This document shows, in pieces, positions 31,951 through 40,080 of a stretch of DNA of 64,000 nucleotides. Position 1 is the first letter of the stretch; the number at the start of each line of letters is the position of its first letter. Source of the stretch: Nocardioides sp. R-C-SC26 (GTDB taxonomy: Bacteria > Actinomycetota > Actinomycetes > Propionibacteriales > Nocardioidaceae); assembly GCF_021246465.1 (NCBI RefSeq), contig NZ_JAHRHK010000009.1:67511-131510 (forward strand), in the 5' to 3' direction. Both the position numbers and the translations under genes were made by a program. The notes under the pieces are model-generated. The model was not told the origin of the DNA. It worked only from the letters and a program-made list of their open reading frames with translations, and searched no databases.

Positions 31951-34900
31951 TCAGACGGGCCCCCTCGATCCGGTCCCGGGCTGCGACACCCGCCGCAGGT
32001 CGAGGGTGTGCGGATAGTCCGAGGAGGCCGCACGACGCGCGGACTCGCGCATGGCGGCGACGTCGAGACGCCCGGGGGTGTGACCGCGGGTCTCGAAGCG
32101 GCTGGCCCTGCGGGCCTCGGCCTCCTGCGCGTTCACCGGCGGCGTGTCGTAGGAGCGACCGCCCGGGTGCACGACGTGATAGGTCGCGCCGCCCAAGCTG
32201 GTGGCGGAGGCGACGTCGACGACGTCGAAGTGCAGCGGCGCGTGCACCTCGATGCTGGGATGCAGCGCCGACCACGGCTGCCACGCCCGGTAGCGCACCC
32301 CGGCGTAGAAGCCGGAGCCGTCGCGGGTCGGAGTGAGCGGCACCGGGACACCCTGACATGTCAGGAGGTGGCGCGCCGGGTCGATCCCGAGGACCGACAC
32401 CTGCAGCCGCTCGACCGAGCTGTCGACGTAGCGAGCGGTGCCGCCGGCGGTGGCCTCCTCCCCCAGCACGTGCCAGGGCTCGATCGCCTGACGCAGCTCG
32501 AGGGTCCAGCGGCCTCCACCGGAGGACCCGTCGTCGCCGGTGGTCGAGCGGTCCCCGGTGGTCGAGCGGTCCCCGGTGGTCGAGCGGTCCCCGGTGGTCG
32601 AGCCTGTCGAGACCCCGATCCGTGGGAACCGGAACTCGGTGAACGGGGCGAACCAGTCCTCCTCGAACGCCAGTCCGTGGGACCGCAGATCCGCGACGAC
32701 GGCGGCGATGTCGGCGCTCGCGCCCTCGGGGAGCAGGTGGTCCTCGTGCAGCCGCGTGCCCCATCGCACGAGCGGTTCGCGGTAGGGACGCTCCCAGAAC
32801 ATGGCCACCAGGCTGCGCACCAGCAGGGCCTGCACGAGCGCCATCTGGGGATGCGGCGGCATCTCGAACCCGCGCAGCTCGAGCAGGCCGAGCCGGCCTC
32901 GCGAGGAGTCCGGGCTGTACAGCTTGTCGATACAGAACTCCGCGCGGTGGGTGTTCCCGGTGAGGTCGGTGAGCAAGTGCCGCAGGGCGCGGTCGATCAG
33001 CCACGGCGCGGGCTCGCCGCCGGCGGCCGCATCTCGACGGGCAGGTTGACCGGGCTCCTCGGTGGTCGAGCTCGTCGAGACCCCCCGGATCCGCTCGCTC
33101 AGACGATCGATCTCGGCGAGCGCGATCTCCATCTCGTAGACGGCCTCGGGGCGACCCTCGTCGAAGCGCGGTGCCTGGCTGGTGGGGCCGATGAAGCGGC
33201 CCGAGAACAGGTAGCTCAGCGCCGGGTGCCGCTGCCAGTAGGTGACCAGGCTGGCGAGCAGGTCGGGACGGCGCAGCAGCGGGCTATCGATCGGCTGCCG
33301 ACCGCCGAGGGTCAGGTGGTTGCCGCCGCCCGTGCCGGTGTGCAGGCCGTCGAGGTCGAACTTCTCCGTCGTCAACCGGGCCTGCCGGGCTTCTTCGTAG
33401 AGCCGCGTCGTGAGGTCGCGCTGCTCTGCCCAGCCGGCGGTCGGCTGCACGTTGACCTCGATGACCCCGGGGTCGGGGGTGACGACGAGCTGGGTCAGCC
33501 GCGGGTCGGGCGGCGGGCCGTAGCCCTCCAGCACGACCGGGCATCCGATCTTGCGCGCCGCCACCTCGACCAGGAGGAGCAGGCTCGCGTAGTGCTCGAG
33601 GCGGTCGGTCGGCGGGAGGAACACGTGCACGTGACCGTCGCGGCCCTCGACGGCGAGTGCGGTGGTGGCCTCACCGTCGGGGTCGACGATCTCGACCACC
33701 GGCACGCCGGCCTCCAACGCGGGTCCTGCCTCGAGGTAGGAGCTCTCGCCGGCGAACTCCGGGTCGACCCAGGAGATCGCGTCGAGCGGGAGTCGCAAGC
33801 CGACGGCGCTCGTCCCCGGCGTCAGCACCAGCCGGCCCCGGCGGAACCGCCAGGCAGGGCTACGCCACGGGTCGCCGTCCGCGAGCGGGACGGCGATGGG
33901 CAGCACCCAGCCGCTGGGGGTGTCGATCTCCGCATCCAGGACGCCGAGCCCCTGGGCGTCGAGCCGCTCGGCGCCCTCCTCGGGGCGCTCGCCGAGCGGT
34001 TGGCGCACCTGGGAGGAGAGCGCCGCCAGGGGGTCCTCGAAGGCCGGCTGGAGATGCTCGGCGGGCAGACCCAGCACGCTGGTGACCCGGCGTGCCAGCG
34101 CTTCGGCGTCGGCGGCCGCATCCCGATCCTCTGCGGCGGGGCTCCACGGGTCCGCCAGCAGGTCGGGGTCGCGCCACAGCGGCACGCCGTCGGTGCGCCA
34201 CTGCAGCGCGATGTTCCACCGCGGCAGCGGCTCGCCGGGATACCACTTGCCCTGTCCGCGATGGACGACGCCGCCGCCGGCGTACGCCGTCCTGAGGCGC
34301 TCGGCGAGCACGCTCGCACGCTCGCGCTTCTCCGCGCCGTCGGCGTCGCTGTTCCACTGCGCCGTGCTGGCGCCCGGATCGGTCCCCAGGGCGACGAAGG
34401 TGGGCTCGCCGCCCATCGTCAGTCGGACGTCGCCGGTCTCGAGCCGATCGTCGACCGCGACACCGAGTGCGTCGATGCGGGACCACTGCTCGTCGGTGTA
34501 GGGCTGGGTGACGCGCGGGTCCTCGTGCACGCGGGTGACCTCGTTGTGGAAGGCGAAGGTCACCTCCACCGGCTCGGTCGCGCCCTCGATCGGGGCGGCG
34601 CTGCTGGGGTGCGGTGTCGCGCTGAGCGGGATGTGCCCCTCGCCTGCGAACAGCGCCGACGTCGGGTCCATGCCCACCCACCCGGCGCCGGGCAGGTAGA
34701 CCTCGGCCCACGCGTGCAGGTCGGTGAAGTCCTCGCTCGGGCCGTCAGGGCCGTCCAGCGCGGCGGTGTCGGACGTGAGCTGCACGAGGTAGCCCGAGAC
34801 GAACCGCGCGGCGAGACCGTACTGACGCAACAGGCTGACCAGCAGCCACGCGCTGTCGCGGCACGAACCGATCCGGCGTCCGAGCGTCTCGTCAGGGGTC

Positions 34901-35412
34901 TGCACCCCCGGCTCCATCCGCACCGAGTAGGCGATCTCGTCGTGCACGGCGCTGTTGAGCGCGGCGAGGAACTGAACGGTCGGGGTGGGTCGATCGGCGT
35001 CCGACTGGGGCAGCCCACGCCGGAAGGCGTCGGCGCGCGCGGCGTCCTCGACCGGACGCAGGTAGGGCGCCAGGTCAGCCGCCAGGTGCTCCTCGTAGGT
35101 GAACGGGAAGGTCTCGGCGTACTCCTCGATGAAGAAGTCGAACGGATTGATCACCATCAGGTCCGCGACCAGGCCGACCGTGATGTCGAGCGTCGTCACC
35201 TTCTCCGGGAACACCAGCCGCGCCATCCAGTTGCCGAACGGATCCTGCTGCCAGTTCACGAAGTGGTTCTTCGGTTCGACCGTGAGCGAGTACGCCTCGA
35301 TCGGCGTTCGCGTGTGCGGCGCCGGCCGCAACCGCACCACGTGCGGCCCGACCGCGACCGGATGCGCGAACGTGTACGTCGTGCGGTGCTCGAGGGCGAC
35401 CTTGATCGACAT
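31951..35412 (-). CDS. Transglutaminase-DUF2126 fusion protein, predicted amidoligase partner
   Basis: 1153 residues. The N-terminal ~290 are a transglutaminase module: beta domain (ALEHRTTYTFAHPV), Cys in RIGSCRDSAW, His in LHAWAEVYLPGAGW, Asp in MDPTS. The remaining ~830 are the DUF2126 region (COG4196-like), predicted to contain a carboxylate-amine ligase fold, with blocks such as 'TMGGEPTFVALG', 'GGGNHLTLGGRQP' and 'LRGFEMPPHPQMALVQ'. First gene of the operon; ATG 35412. Two stretches (about 774-787 and 930-963) are low-complexity Ser/Thr peptides encoded by dispersed repeats and look like insertions. Confidence 0.9.
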   Translation of the reverse strand: MSIKVALEHRTTYTFAHPVAVGPHVVRLRPAPHTRTPIEAYSLTVEPKNHFVNWQQDPFGNWMARLVFPEKVTTLDITVGLVADLMVINPFDFFIEEYAETFPFTYEEHLAADLAPYLRPVEDAARADAFRRGLPQSDADRPTPTVQFLAALNSAVHDEIAYSVRMEPGVQTPDETLGRRIGSCRDSAWLLVSLLRQYGLAARFVSGYLVQLTSDTAALDGPDGPSEDFTDLHAWAEVYLPGAGWVGMDPTSALFAGEGHIPLSATPHPSSAAPIEGATEPVEVTFAFHNEVTRVHEDPRVTQPYTDEQWSRIDALGVAVDDRLETGDVRLTMGGEPTFVALGTDPGASTAQWNSDADGAEKRERASVLAERLRTAYAGGGVVHRGQGKWYPGEPLPRWNIALQWRTDGVPLWRDPDLLADPWSPAAEDRDAAADAEALARRVTSVLGLPAEHLQPAFEDPLAALSSQVRQPLGERPEEGAERLDAQGLGVLDAEIDTPSGWVLPIAVPLADGDPWRSPAWRFRRGRLVLTPGTSAVGLRLPLDAISWVDPEFAGESSYLEAGPALEAGVPVVEIVDPDGEATTALAVEGRDGHVHVFLPPTDRLEHYASLLLLVEVAARKIGCPVVLEGYGPPPDPRLTQLVVTPDPGVIEVNVQPTAGWAEQRDLTTRLYEEARQARLTTEKFDLDGLHTGTGGGNHLTLGGRQPIDSPLLRRPDLLASLVTYWQRHPALSYLFSGRFIGPTSQAPRFDEGRPEAVYEMEIALAEIDRLSERIRGVSTSSTTEEPGQPARRDAAAGGEPAPWLIDRALRHLLTDLTGNTHRAEFCIDKLYSPDSSRGRLGLLELRGFEMPPHPQMALVQALLVRSLVAMFWERPYREPLVRWGTRLHEDHLLPEGASADIAAVVADLRSHGLAFEEDWFAPFTEFRFPRIGVSTGSTTGDRSTTGDRSTTGDRSTTGDDGSSGGGRWTLELRQAIEPWHVLGEEATAGGTARYVDSSVERLQVSVLGIDPARHLLTCQGVPVPLTPTRDGSGFYAGVRYRAWQPWSALHPSIEVHAPLHFDVVDVASATSLGGATYHVVHPGGRSYDTPPVNAQEAEARRASRFETRGHTPGRLDVAAMRESARRAASSDYPHTLDLRRVSQPGTGSRGPV
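32524..32625. repeat. Dispersed repeat amplified inside the DUF2126 gene (C-terminal part)
   Basis: Four tandem 18-bp units of GTGGTCGAGCGGTCCCCG, joined to a copy ending GTCGAGACCCCGATC. In frame it encodes GVSTGSTTGDRSTTGDR and further STTGD units. Confidence 0.8.
33052..33093. repeat. Dispersed repeat inside the DUF2126 gene (middle part)
   Basis: CTCGGTGGTCGAGCTCGTCG then AGACCCCCC, a standard copy of the dispersed family. In frame it encodes RGVSTSSTTEEP. Confidence 0.75.
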
Positions 35413-35453
35413 GGGGCGAGCATGCCTCGGTTGGGTTGCGCGTTGGTAACGCG

Positions 35454-35604
35454 CGTCGCGGAGTTTCACCGGGTACCCGGTGAAACTCCGCGACGATCGG
35501 GCGAAACTCCCGCCCCACGAACCGGCAATCGGCGTGTCGCGGGAGGTTCACCCGGTCGATGCCGGATGCCGAGGAGAATCCCCGGCTACCCGGTGTTTCT
35601 CCTC
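35454..35604. repeat. Cluster of three palindromes including a perfect 42-bp one
   Basis: 35454-35495 is a perfect palindrome, half-site CGTCGCGGAGTTTCACCGGG then T at the axis. Two weaker inverted repeats follow: arms 35499-35513/35539-35553 (13 of 15 paired) and 35571-35578/35597-35604. All share versions of GGTGAAACTCC. The cluster lies between the end of the aminotransferase gene and the start of the DUF2126 operon, in the 217-bp gap that must also hold the operon promoter. Confidence 0.85.
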
Positions 35605-35629
35605 CGAGGCCGACTCCCGCGAGCCACCC

Positions 35630-36703
35630 TCACCCGCGCAGAAACTCCCCAGCGACGGCGATCAGCCGGTCGTTGCCCTCGACCTCGCCGATCGAGACGC
35701 GCACTCCCTCGCCCGCGAAGGGGCGCACCGTGATGCCGGCAGCCTCCGCAGCGACGGCGAAGGAGGCCGTCCGCTCTCCGAGCTCGAACCAGACGAAGTT
35801 GCCCTGGGCCTCGGGGACAGACCAGCCCTGGTCGCGCAGGGCCTCGACCACCCGGGCGCGCTCGACGACCAGTTCCTCCACACGCTCCAGCAGCTCGGCC
35901 TCGGCAGCGAGCGAGGCGACGGCGGCCGCCTGCGCCACCGCGGAGACCCCGAAGGGCAACGAGACGGCGCGCAGCGCTCCCGCGATCGGCTCGCCTGCGA
36001 TCGCGTAGCCGACCCGGAAGCCCGCCAGACCGTAGGCCTTGGAGAAGGTGCGGAAGACGACGACGTTCGGGTGGGATCGGTAGGTCGCGATGCCGTCGAC
36101 CGCGTCGTCCATGCGCACGAACTCCACGTACGCCTCGTCGACGACGACGAGGACGTGCGGCGGCACGGCGTCGAGGAAGGCGTCCAGTTCGGCCTGGGTG
36201 ACAGCGGGGCCCGTCGGGTTGTTCGGCGTGCAGACCATCACGACCTTGGTGCGGTCGGTGATCGCGGCGAGCATCGCGGCGAGGTCGTGGCGACCATCGG
36301 TCGTGACCGGAACGGGGACGCTCGTGGCGGCAGCCGTGGTGATGGCGATGGGGTAGGCCTCGAAGGATCGCCAGGCGTGCACGACCTCGTCGCCGGGCTC
36401 GCAGAACGCGGCGAGCACCTGGTAGATCAGGGCGACGCTGCCGGTCGCGGTCGCCAGGTGCCCGGCCGGGACGCCGAGCCTCGCCGCGAGGGCGTCGTAG
36501 AGCGCCGAACTCCCCATGTCGGGGTAGCGGTTCATCGTCTCGACGGCGCGTGTGGCCGCCTCGATCACGCCGGGCAGCGGCGGGTAGGGATTCTCGTTGC
36601 TCGACAGCTTGAACGTCGTCGTCCCCGGCGCAGCAGCCGGCGGCTTGCCCGGCACGTAGGGCGGGATCGCCAGAACGTTGGGGCGCGGGTGGGGGTGCGA
36701 CAT
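35630..36703 (-). CDS. hisC: Histidinol-phosphate/aromatic aminotransferase
   Basis: 357 residues of a fold-type I PLP aminotransferase in the HisC/Pat subgroup. Visible are [23 protein letters not shown], the asparagine in '[12 protein letters not shown]', DEAYVEF, and the PLP lysine in [15 protein letters not shown]. Length is that of HisC2/Pat (Rv3772-like). No other histidine genes are near, so an aromatic-amino-acid role, as in mycobacterial Pat, is quite possible; the symbol reflects family only. The ATG at 36703 is followed upstream by a VanZ gene ending at 36708. Confidence 0.9.
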   Translation of the reverse strand: MSHPHPRPNVLAIPPYVPGKPPAAAPGTTTFKLSSNENPYPPLPGVIEAATRAVETMNRYPDMGSSALYDALAARLGVPAGHLATATGSVALIYQVLAAFCEPGDEVVHAWRSFEAYPIAITTAAATSVPVPVTTDGRHDLAAMLAAITDRTKVVMVCTPNNPTGPAVTQAELDAFLDAVPPHVLVVVDEAYVEFVRMDDAVDGIATYRSHPNVVVFRTFSKAYGLAGFRVGYAIAGEPIAGALRAVSLPFGVSAVAQAAAVASLAAEAELLERVEELVVERARVVEALRDQGWSVPEAQGNFVWFELGERTASFAVAAEAAGITVRPFAGEGVRVSIGEVEGNDRLIAVAGEFLRG

Positions 36704-36707
36704 GCGC

Positions 36708-37301
36708 TCAGGTTAGGACGTCGCGCGAACCTCGCCGGGACGGCCTCCACACCCCACCTCGCCAGGGCCGCAGCGCGACGGCGAGGAGCAGGCCGATGCC
36801 GATCCCGAGCGCCGCGCCGGTGGCGTTGTCGACCATGTCGGTGATGTCGCACGCGCGATCGAGCCGGGCCAGGACCAGCTGGGTGTACTCGATGCCGACG
36901 GCGTAGCCGGCGAGCGTCACCCACCCCAGCGGCAGCGCGAGCGCGAGCCAACGAGGCCATCGCGCGAGAGCGAGCACGAGCAGAGCCCCGGACGGCATGA
37001 AGATCAGCGTGTTGAGCAGCCGCTGGGTGCCCGAGAAGATCCAGAAGCCGTCGGGCGCCGGCCCGCCGAGATCCCACGAGCAGTGGTCGAGGCGGTACTC
37101 CTCCGAGACCCAGCCCGGTGGCCCGTCGAACGGGATCAGCGTCACCAGCGCGATCACCACGAGCGACCACAGCAGGCCCGCCGCCCCGACCGCGGCCACC
37201 CAGCCGAGTCGACGGCGCAACGCCCAGGCCAGTGGCACAGCCGCCATCGCGGCGAGCACGACGCCGAGCAGCATCACCTCGACGCCGCCGACCGGGAACA
37301 C
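36708..37301 (-). CDS. VanZ-family membrane protein
   Basis: 197 residues with four or five hydrophobic segments and the VanZ-like signature '[17 protein letters not shown]' plus a buried acidic pair in '[20 protein letters not shown]' and the [12 protein letters not shown] block. VanZ-like proteins are widespread and mostly of unknown function. The GTG at 37301 is used; an in-frame ATG at 37274 is also plausible because the first helix begins after it. Its stop is 4 bp from the aminotransferase start, so they may be co-transcribed. Confidence 0.85.
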   Translation of the reverse strand: MFPVGGVEVMLLGVVLAAMAAVPLAWALRRRLGWVAAVGAAGLLWSLVVIALVTLIPFDGPPGWVSEEYRLDHCSWDLGGPAPDGFWIFSGTQRLLNTLIFMPSGALLVLALARWPRWLALALPLGWVTLAGYAVGIEYTQLVLARLDRACDITDMVDNATGAALGIGIGLLLAVALRPWRGGVWRPSRRGSRDVLT

Positions 37302-37318
37302 CGCACCGAGGCTACCGC

Positions 37319-37398
37319 TGGGGATACCAAACGTGTTTCAGCAGGCATTTCCCTCGATCTCGGCTTGATTACCTACCAAAACCCGTTTGGTATCCCCC
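37319..37398. repeat. AT-richer inverted repeat with two competing left arms
   Basis: GGGGATACCAAACG (37320-37333) is complementary to CGTTTGGTATCCCC (37384-37397). A second copy, TACCAAA at 37374-37380, can pair with the same right arm over a 5-base loop. The spacer is noticeably richer in A+T than its surroundings. It lies between the VanZ start and the end of the ddaH gene, both on the minus strand. Confidence 0.75.
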
Positions 37399-37416
37399 AC
37401 AACCGACGAGACGACG

Positions 37417-38307
37417 TCAGGCGAGCTCGACCAGGCCGCCGGGAACGACGTCGAGGTCGCGGCCCAGGGCGACGTCGACGGGGTTGGTCAGGCAGCGGAT
37501 CGAACCGCCGCCCTTGTGGAACTCCCCCACGTCGACGACGCGCACCGTGAAGCCCCACTCCTCCAGCTGCCGACGCACGCGCTCGGGGCAGGCCGGCATC
37601 ACGACGGTCCGGCCGACCACCACGGAGTTCGCGCAGAACGTCGTCAGCGCCTCCTCCTCGGTGAGCACGATCGGCTCGGGCACGAGGTCGAGCAGCGCGG
37701 CGGCCGACGTGGCGTCCAGTGCGTCGGGGCAGACCAATGCGCGGCGCGCGTCGAGGGGGCAGAAGGCCAGATCGAGGTGGTACATCCCGGGGTGGGCGAT
37801 CTTCAGCCCCTGCACCCGGACGCCGAGCTCGGCGGCGACGTGCTTGAGCGCCAGCTCCTCGGTGCGAGGGCCGTAGCCGACGACGAGCGACCCGCGCCAG
37901 GCGAAGGCGTCGCCGGCCTCCAGGTGCGGGCCGACGCCGTCGCGCCCGACCACCGACGTCGCCCAACCGTGCTCACGCAACCAGCGCTCTGCCGAGCGGG
38001 TCTCCATCCGGCGCTCGGCGTAGCGCATGTGGGAGAGGACGGCGCGGCGATCGCCGTCGGCGTCGAGCACCCCGAGGCCGAGGTTCATCGCGTAGACCAT
38101 GTCGGGCGCGTCGCGACGCTGGGGGAGGACGTCGACGCGGGCGCCGCACTCACGCAGCACGCGCACCAGCTCGTGCCACTGCCGGAAGGCGAGTGCGGCG
38201 TCGGGCTGGACTTCGACGTCCATGAACGGGTTGATCGCGTACTCGACGCGGAAGGCGGTGGGTTCGACCGCCAGGTAGTGACGTCCCCAGACGAGTTCGC
38301 TCTCCAT
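37417..38307 (-). CDS. ddaH: Dimethylarginine dimethylaminohydrolase-like amidinotransferase-fold enzyme
   Basis: 296 residues of the pentein fold. The nucleophilic cysteine is C272 in GGGSIRCLTNPVD, the catalytic histidine in MYHLDLAFCPL, and substrate-carboxylate/guanidine contacts lie in MVYAMNLGLG and EAGDAFAW. Such enzymes hydrolyse methylated arginine to citrulline, though the same scaffold includes arginine deiminase-like hydrolases. The ATG at 38307 was chosen for GGAGG upstream; ATG at 38325 is an alternative. It is divergent from a GntR gene with an operator between them. Confidence 0.87.
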   Translation of the reverse strand: MESELVWGRHYLAVEPTAFRVEYAINPFMDVEVQPDAALAFRQWHELVRVLRECGARVDVLPQRRDAPDMVYAMNLGLGVLDADGDRRAVLSHMRYAERRMETRSAERWLREHGWATSVVGRDGVGPHLEAGDAFAWRGSLVVGYGPRTEELALKHVAAELGVRVQGLKIAHPGMYHLDLAFCPLDARRALVCPDALDATSAAALLDLVPEPIVLTEEEALTTFCANSVVVGRTVVMPACPERVRRQLEEWGFTVRVVDVGEFHKGGGSIRCLTNPVDVALGRDLDVVPGGLVELA

Positions 38308-38339
38308 CACCTCTGCCACCTCCATCGCCGGTCCGCATG

Positions 38340-38360
38340 ATTGTCGGACAATCCGACAAT
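38340..38360. promoter_or_regulatory. Palindromic operator between ddaH and the GntR gene
   Basis: ATTGTCGGA (38340-38348) and TCCGACAAT (38352-38360) form perfect 9-bp arms around CAA. This is the shape of sites bound by FadR/FCD-type GntR regulators, and a GntR-FCD gene starts 44 bp away. Confidence 0.7.
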
Positions 38361-38403
38361 ACGGGATGCGACCCCCATCGGCGAACACCGGCACAATGTG
38401 AGG

Positions 38404-39093
38404 GTGAGTGACGCCGCTGGCACGTTCGCCTCGCTGTCGGTCGAGATGACGTCGACGGTCGAGCGGACCGCCGCCGAGCTCCGACGGGCGATCTTCGACG
38501 GCGAGCTCGAGAGCGGCACGCCGCTGCGCGAGATCGCGCTCGCCGACTCCCTCGGGGTCGCCCGATCCACCGTGCGCGAAGCGCTGGGGCAACTCGTCGC
38601 CGACGGGCTGGCCGTGCGCGAGACGCACCGCGGCGTGAGCGTCGCGATCCCGGCCGCCGACTCGGTGCGCGACGTGTGCCGGGCGCGCTGGGTGCTCGAG
38701 GGGGCGGGCGTTCTCGCCTGGTGCGAGGCGGACGACACGGCGCGGGACGCCGTCCGCACCTCGCTGCGCGTCTACACCGACGCCGTCCGGGCCGACGCCT
38801 CGTACGAGTCGCTCAACGCTCTGCACCTGGCCTTCCACGTCTCGCTCGTCGGCCTGACGTCGAGCCCGCGTCTGGTCGCCGCGGCCGAGTCGCTGGTCCG
38901 CGAGCTCCGCCTCGCGTTGGCCCAGGTCGAGCGTCTGCGACGCAACGCCCACGACGAGGCCGACTCCCACGCAGCCCTCGTCGACCTGCTCGACGCGGGC
39001 CGGATCCAGGGCCCCGACGGGGCGCACGAGTTCCTCCGTCGTCACCTGGCCGACGCGGAGCACGAGATCGTCGAGGCACTGGGCCTGACCTGA
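38404..39093 (+). CDS. GntR-family regulator with FCD domain
   Basis: 229 residues. A winged HTH at about 20-85 ('PLREIALADSLGVARSTVRE', ALGQLVADGLAV) is followed by an all-helical FCD ligand domain with metal-ligand-like residues (ALHLAFHVSLVG, 'EADSHAALVDLL', FLRRHLADAEHE). Start GTG at 38404; GTG at 38398 or ATG at 38446 are alternatives. Divergent from ddaH with a symmetric site between, so it probably controls arginine-derivative breakdown; the ligand is unknown. Confidence 0.88.
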   Translation: MSDAAGTFASLSVEMTSTVERTAAELRRAIFDGELESGTPLREIALADSLGVARSTVREALGQLVADGLAVRETHRGVSVAIPAADSVRDVCRARWVLEGAGVLAWCEADDTARDAVRTSLRVYTDAVRADASYESLNALHLAFHVSLVGLTSSPRLVAAAESLVRELRLALAQVERLRRNAHDEADSHAALVDLLDAGRIQGPDGAHEFLRRHLADAEHEIVEALGLT

Positions 39094-39157
39094 GCGGCCG
39101 CACCTGCCCGCCGACTCACCACCCCACCCGGTATCGCCGAGGCGGCACACTGGGCGC

Positions 39158-39547
39158 ATGCGCATCCTGCTCCGCACCCTGACCACCGCCGTCGGCGTCG
39201 CCGCGGCCGCCTGGCTCTTCACCGGCATCGGCTTCGACGGCCCCAGCCGCGGGTGGGAGGAAGTACAGGAGAAGATCGTCCCGCTGCTGGTGGTCTCGCT
39301 GATCCTCAGCATCGTGACGTCGTTCGTGAAGCCGATCCTGACGATCGTCTCGATCCCGCTGATCGTGCTCACGCTCGGCTTCTTCCTGCTGGTGATCAAC
39401 GCGCTGATGCTCAAGCTCGCGGCGGCGCTCTCCGATCCGTTCGGCACCGGATTCTTCGTCGAGGGCTTCTGGACGGCGGTGGGCGGCGCGATCGTGATCA
39501 CCGTGGTGACCTGGATCGTCGACGCGGCATTCGGCACCGACACGTGA
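39158..39547 (+). CDS. Phage-holin superfamily IV / YvlD-like membrane protein
   Basis: 129 residues with four predicted membrane helices, including the signature 'ILSIVTSFVKPILTIVSIPL' and LGFFLLVINALML. This is the widespread PF04020 family, found in ordinary chromosomes and not a sign of prophage here. The stop overlaps the next gene's GTG (GTGA). Function unknown, possibly envelope-related. Confidence 0.88.
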   Translation: MRILLRTLTTAVGVAAAAWLFTGIGFDGPSRGWEEVQEKIVPLLVVSLILSIVTSFVKPILTIVSIPLIVLTLGFFLLVINALMLKLAAALSDPFGTGFFVEGFWTAVGGAIVITVVTWIVDAAFGTDT

Positions 39548-40071
39548 GTCGCGATCAGCCGGGTCGCGACGTGGCGCTTCCGCCGGCGCGGTCGACCGAT
39601 CGCTACCGGATCGCGATGGTCTGCCTGGGCAACATCTGCCGCTCGCCGATGGCGCACGTCGTCCTCGCCGACCGCATCGCGGCGGCCGGGCTCGGCGACC
39701 CGCGCCGCGTCGAGGTCGTCAGCTGCGGAACCGGCGACTGGCACGTCGGCGACCCGATGGACCCTCGCGCGGCCAGCACCCTGCGCGACGCCGGCTACGA
39801 CCCGAGCTCCCACCGAGCCCGGCACTTCGACGACGGCTGGCTGGCCGAGTGCGACGTCCTCTTCGCGATGGACGAGCAGAACCTGGCCGACATCGGCGGC
39901 CGCTCGGACCGCGTGATGCTCTTCCGCGACCTCGACCCGACCGAACCGGGCGGCATCGTGCCCGACCCGTACTACGGTGGCGAGGATGGATTCACGGAGG
40001 TGTTGGCGATGGTCGAGCGCACGAGCGACGCCATCGTCGCCGCCCTCCCAGCAGCTCTCGGTCGGGACTGA
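39544..40071 (+). CDS. Low-molecular-weight protein tyrosine phosphatase
   Basis: 175 residues. The P-loop C27-x5-R33-S is intact (VCLGNICRSP), and the general acid aspartate lies in the VPDPYYGG segment near the C-terminus. The first ~20 residues are an extension not needed for the fold. The GTG start overlaps the preceding membrane-protein stop. In actinobacteria such enzymes (PtpA-like) act on phosphotyrosine or low-molecular-weight phosphoesters. The next gene follows 9 bp later. Confidence 0.92.
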   Translation: MSRDQPGRDVALPPARSTDRYRIAMVCLGNICRSPMAHVVLADRIAAAGLGDPRRVEVVSCGTGDWHVGDPMDPRAASTLRDAGYDPSSHRARHFDDGWLAECDVLFAMDEQNLADIGGRSDRVMLFRDLDPTEPGGIVPDPYYGGEDGFTEVLAMVERTSDAIVAALPAALGRD

Positions 40072-40080
40072 CCCGACTCG

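Noticed and set aside
29478..35733. Two long plus-strand open frames opposite the ATP-grasp/alpha-E and DUF2126 genes
   Set aside because: Arg/Glu/Gly-rich translations without domains; the minus-strand frames have recognisable catalytic motifs and coupled starts.
39158..39547. Prophage remnant suggested by a holin-like protein
   Set aside because: The PF04020 family is chromosomal and common; no phage structural or integrase genes are near and codon use is like the neighbours.
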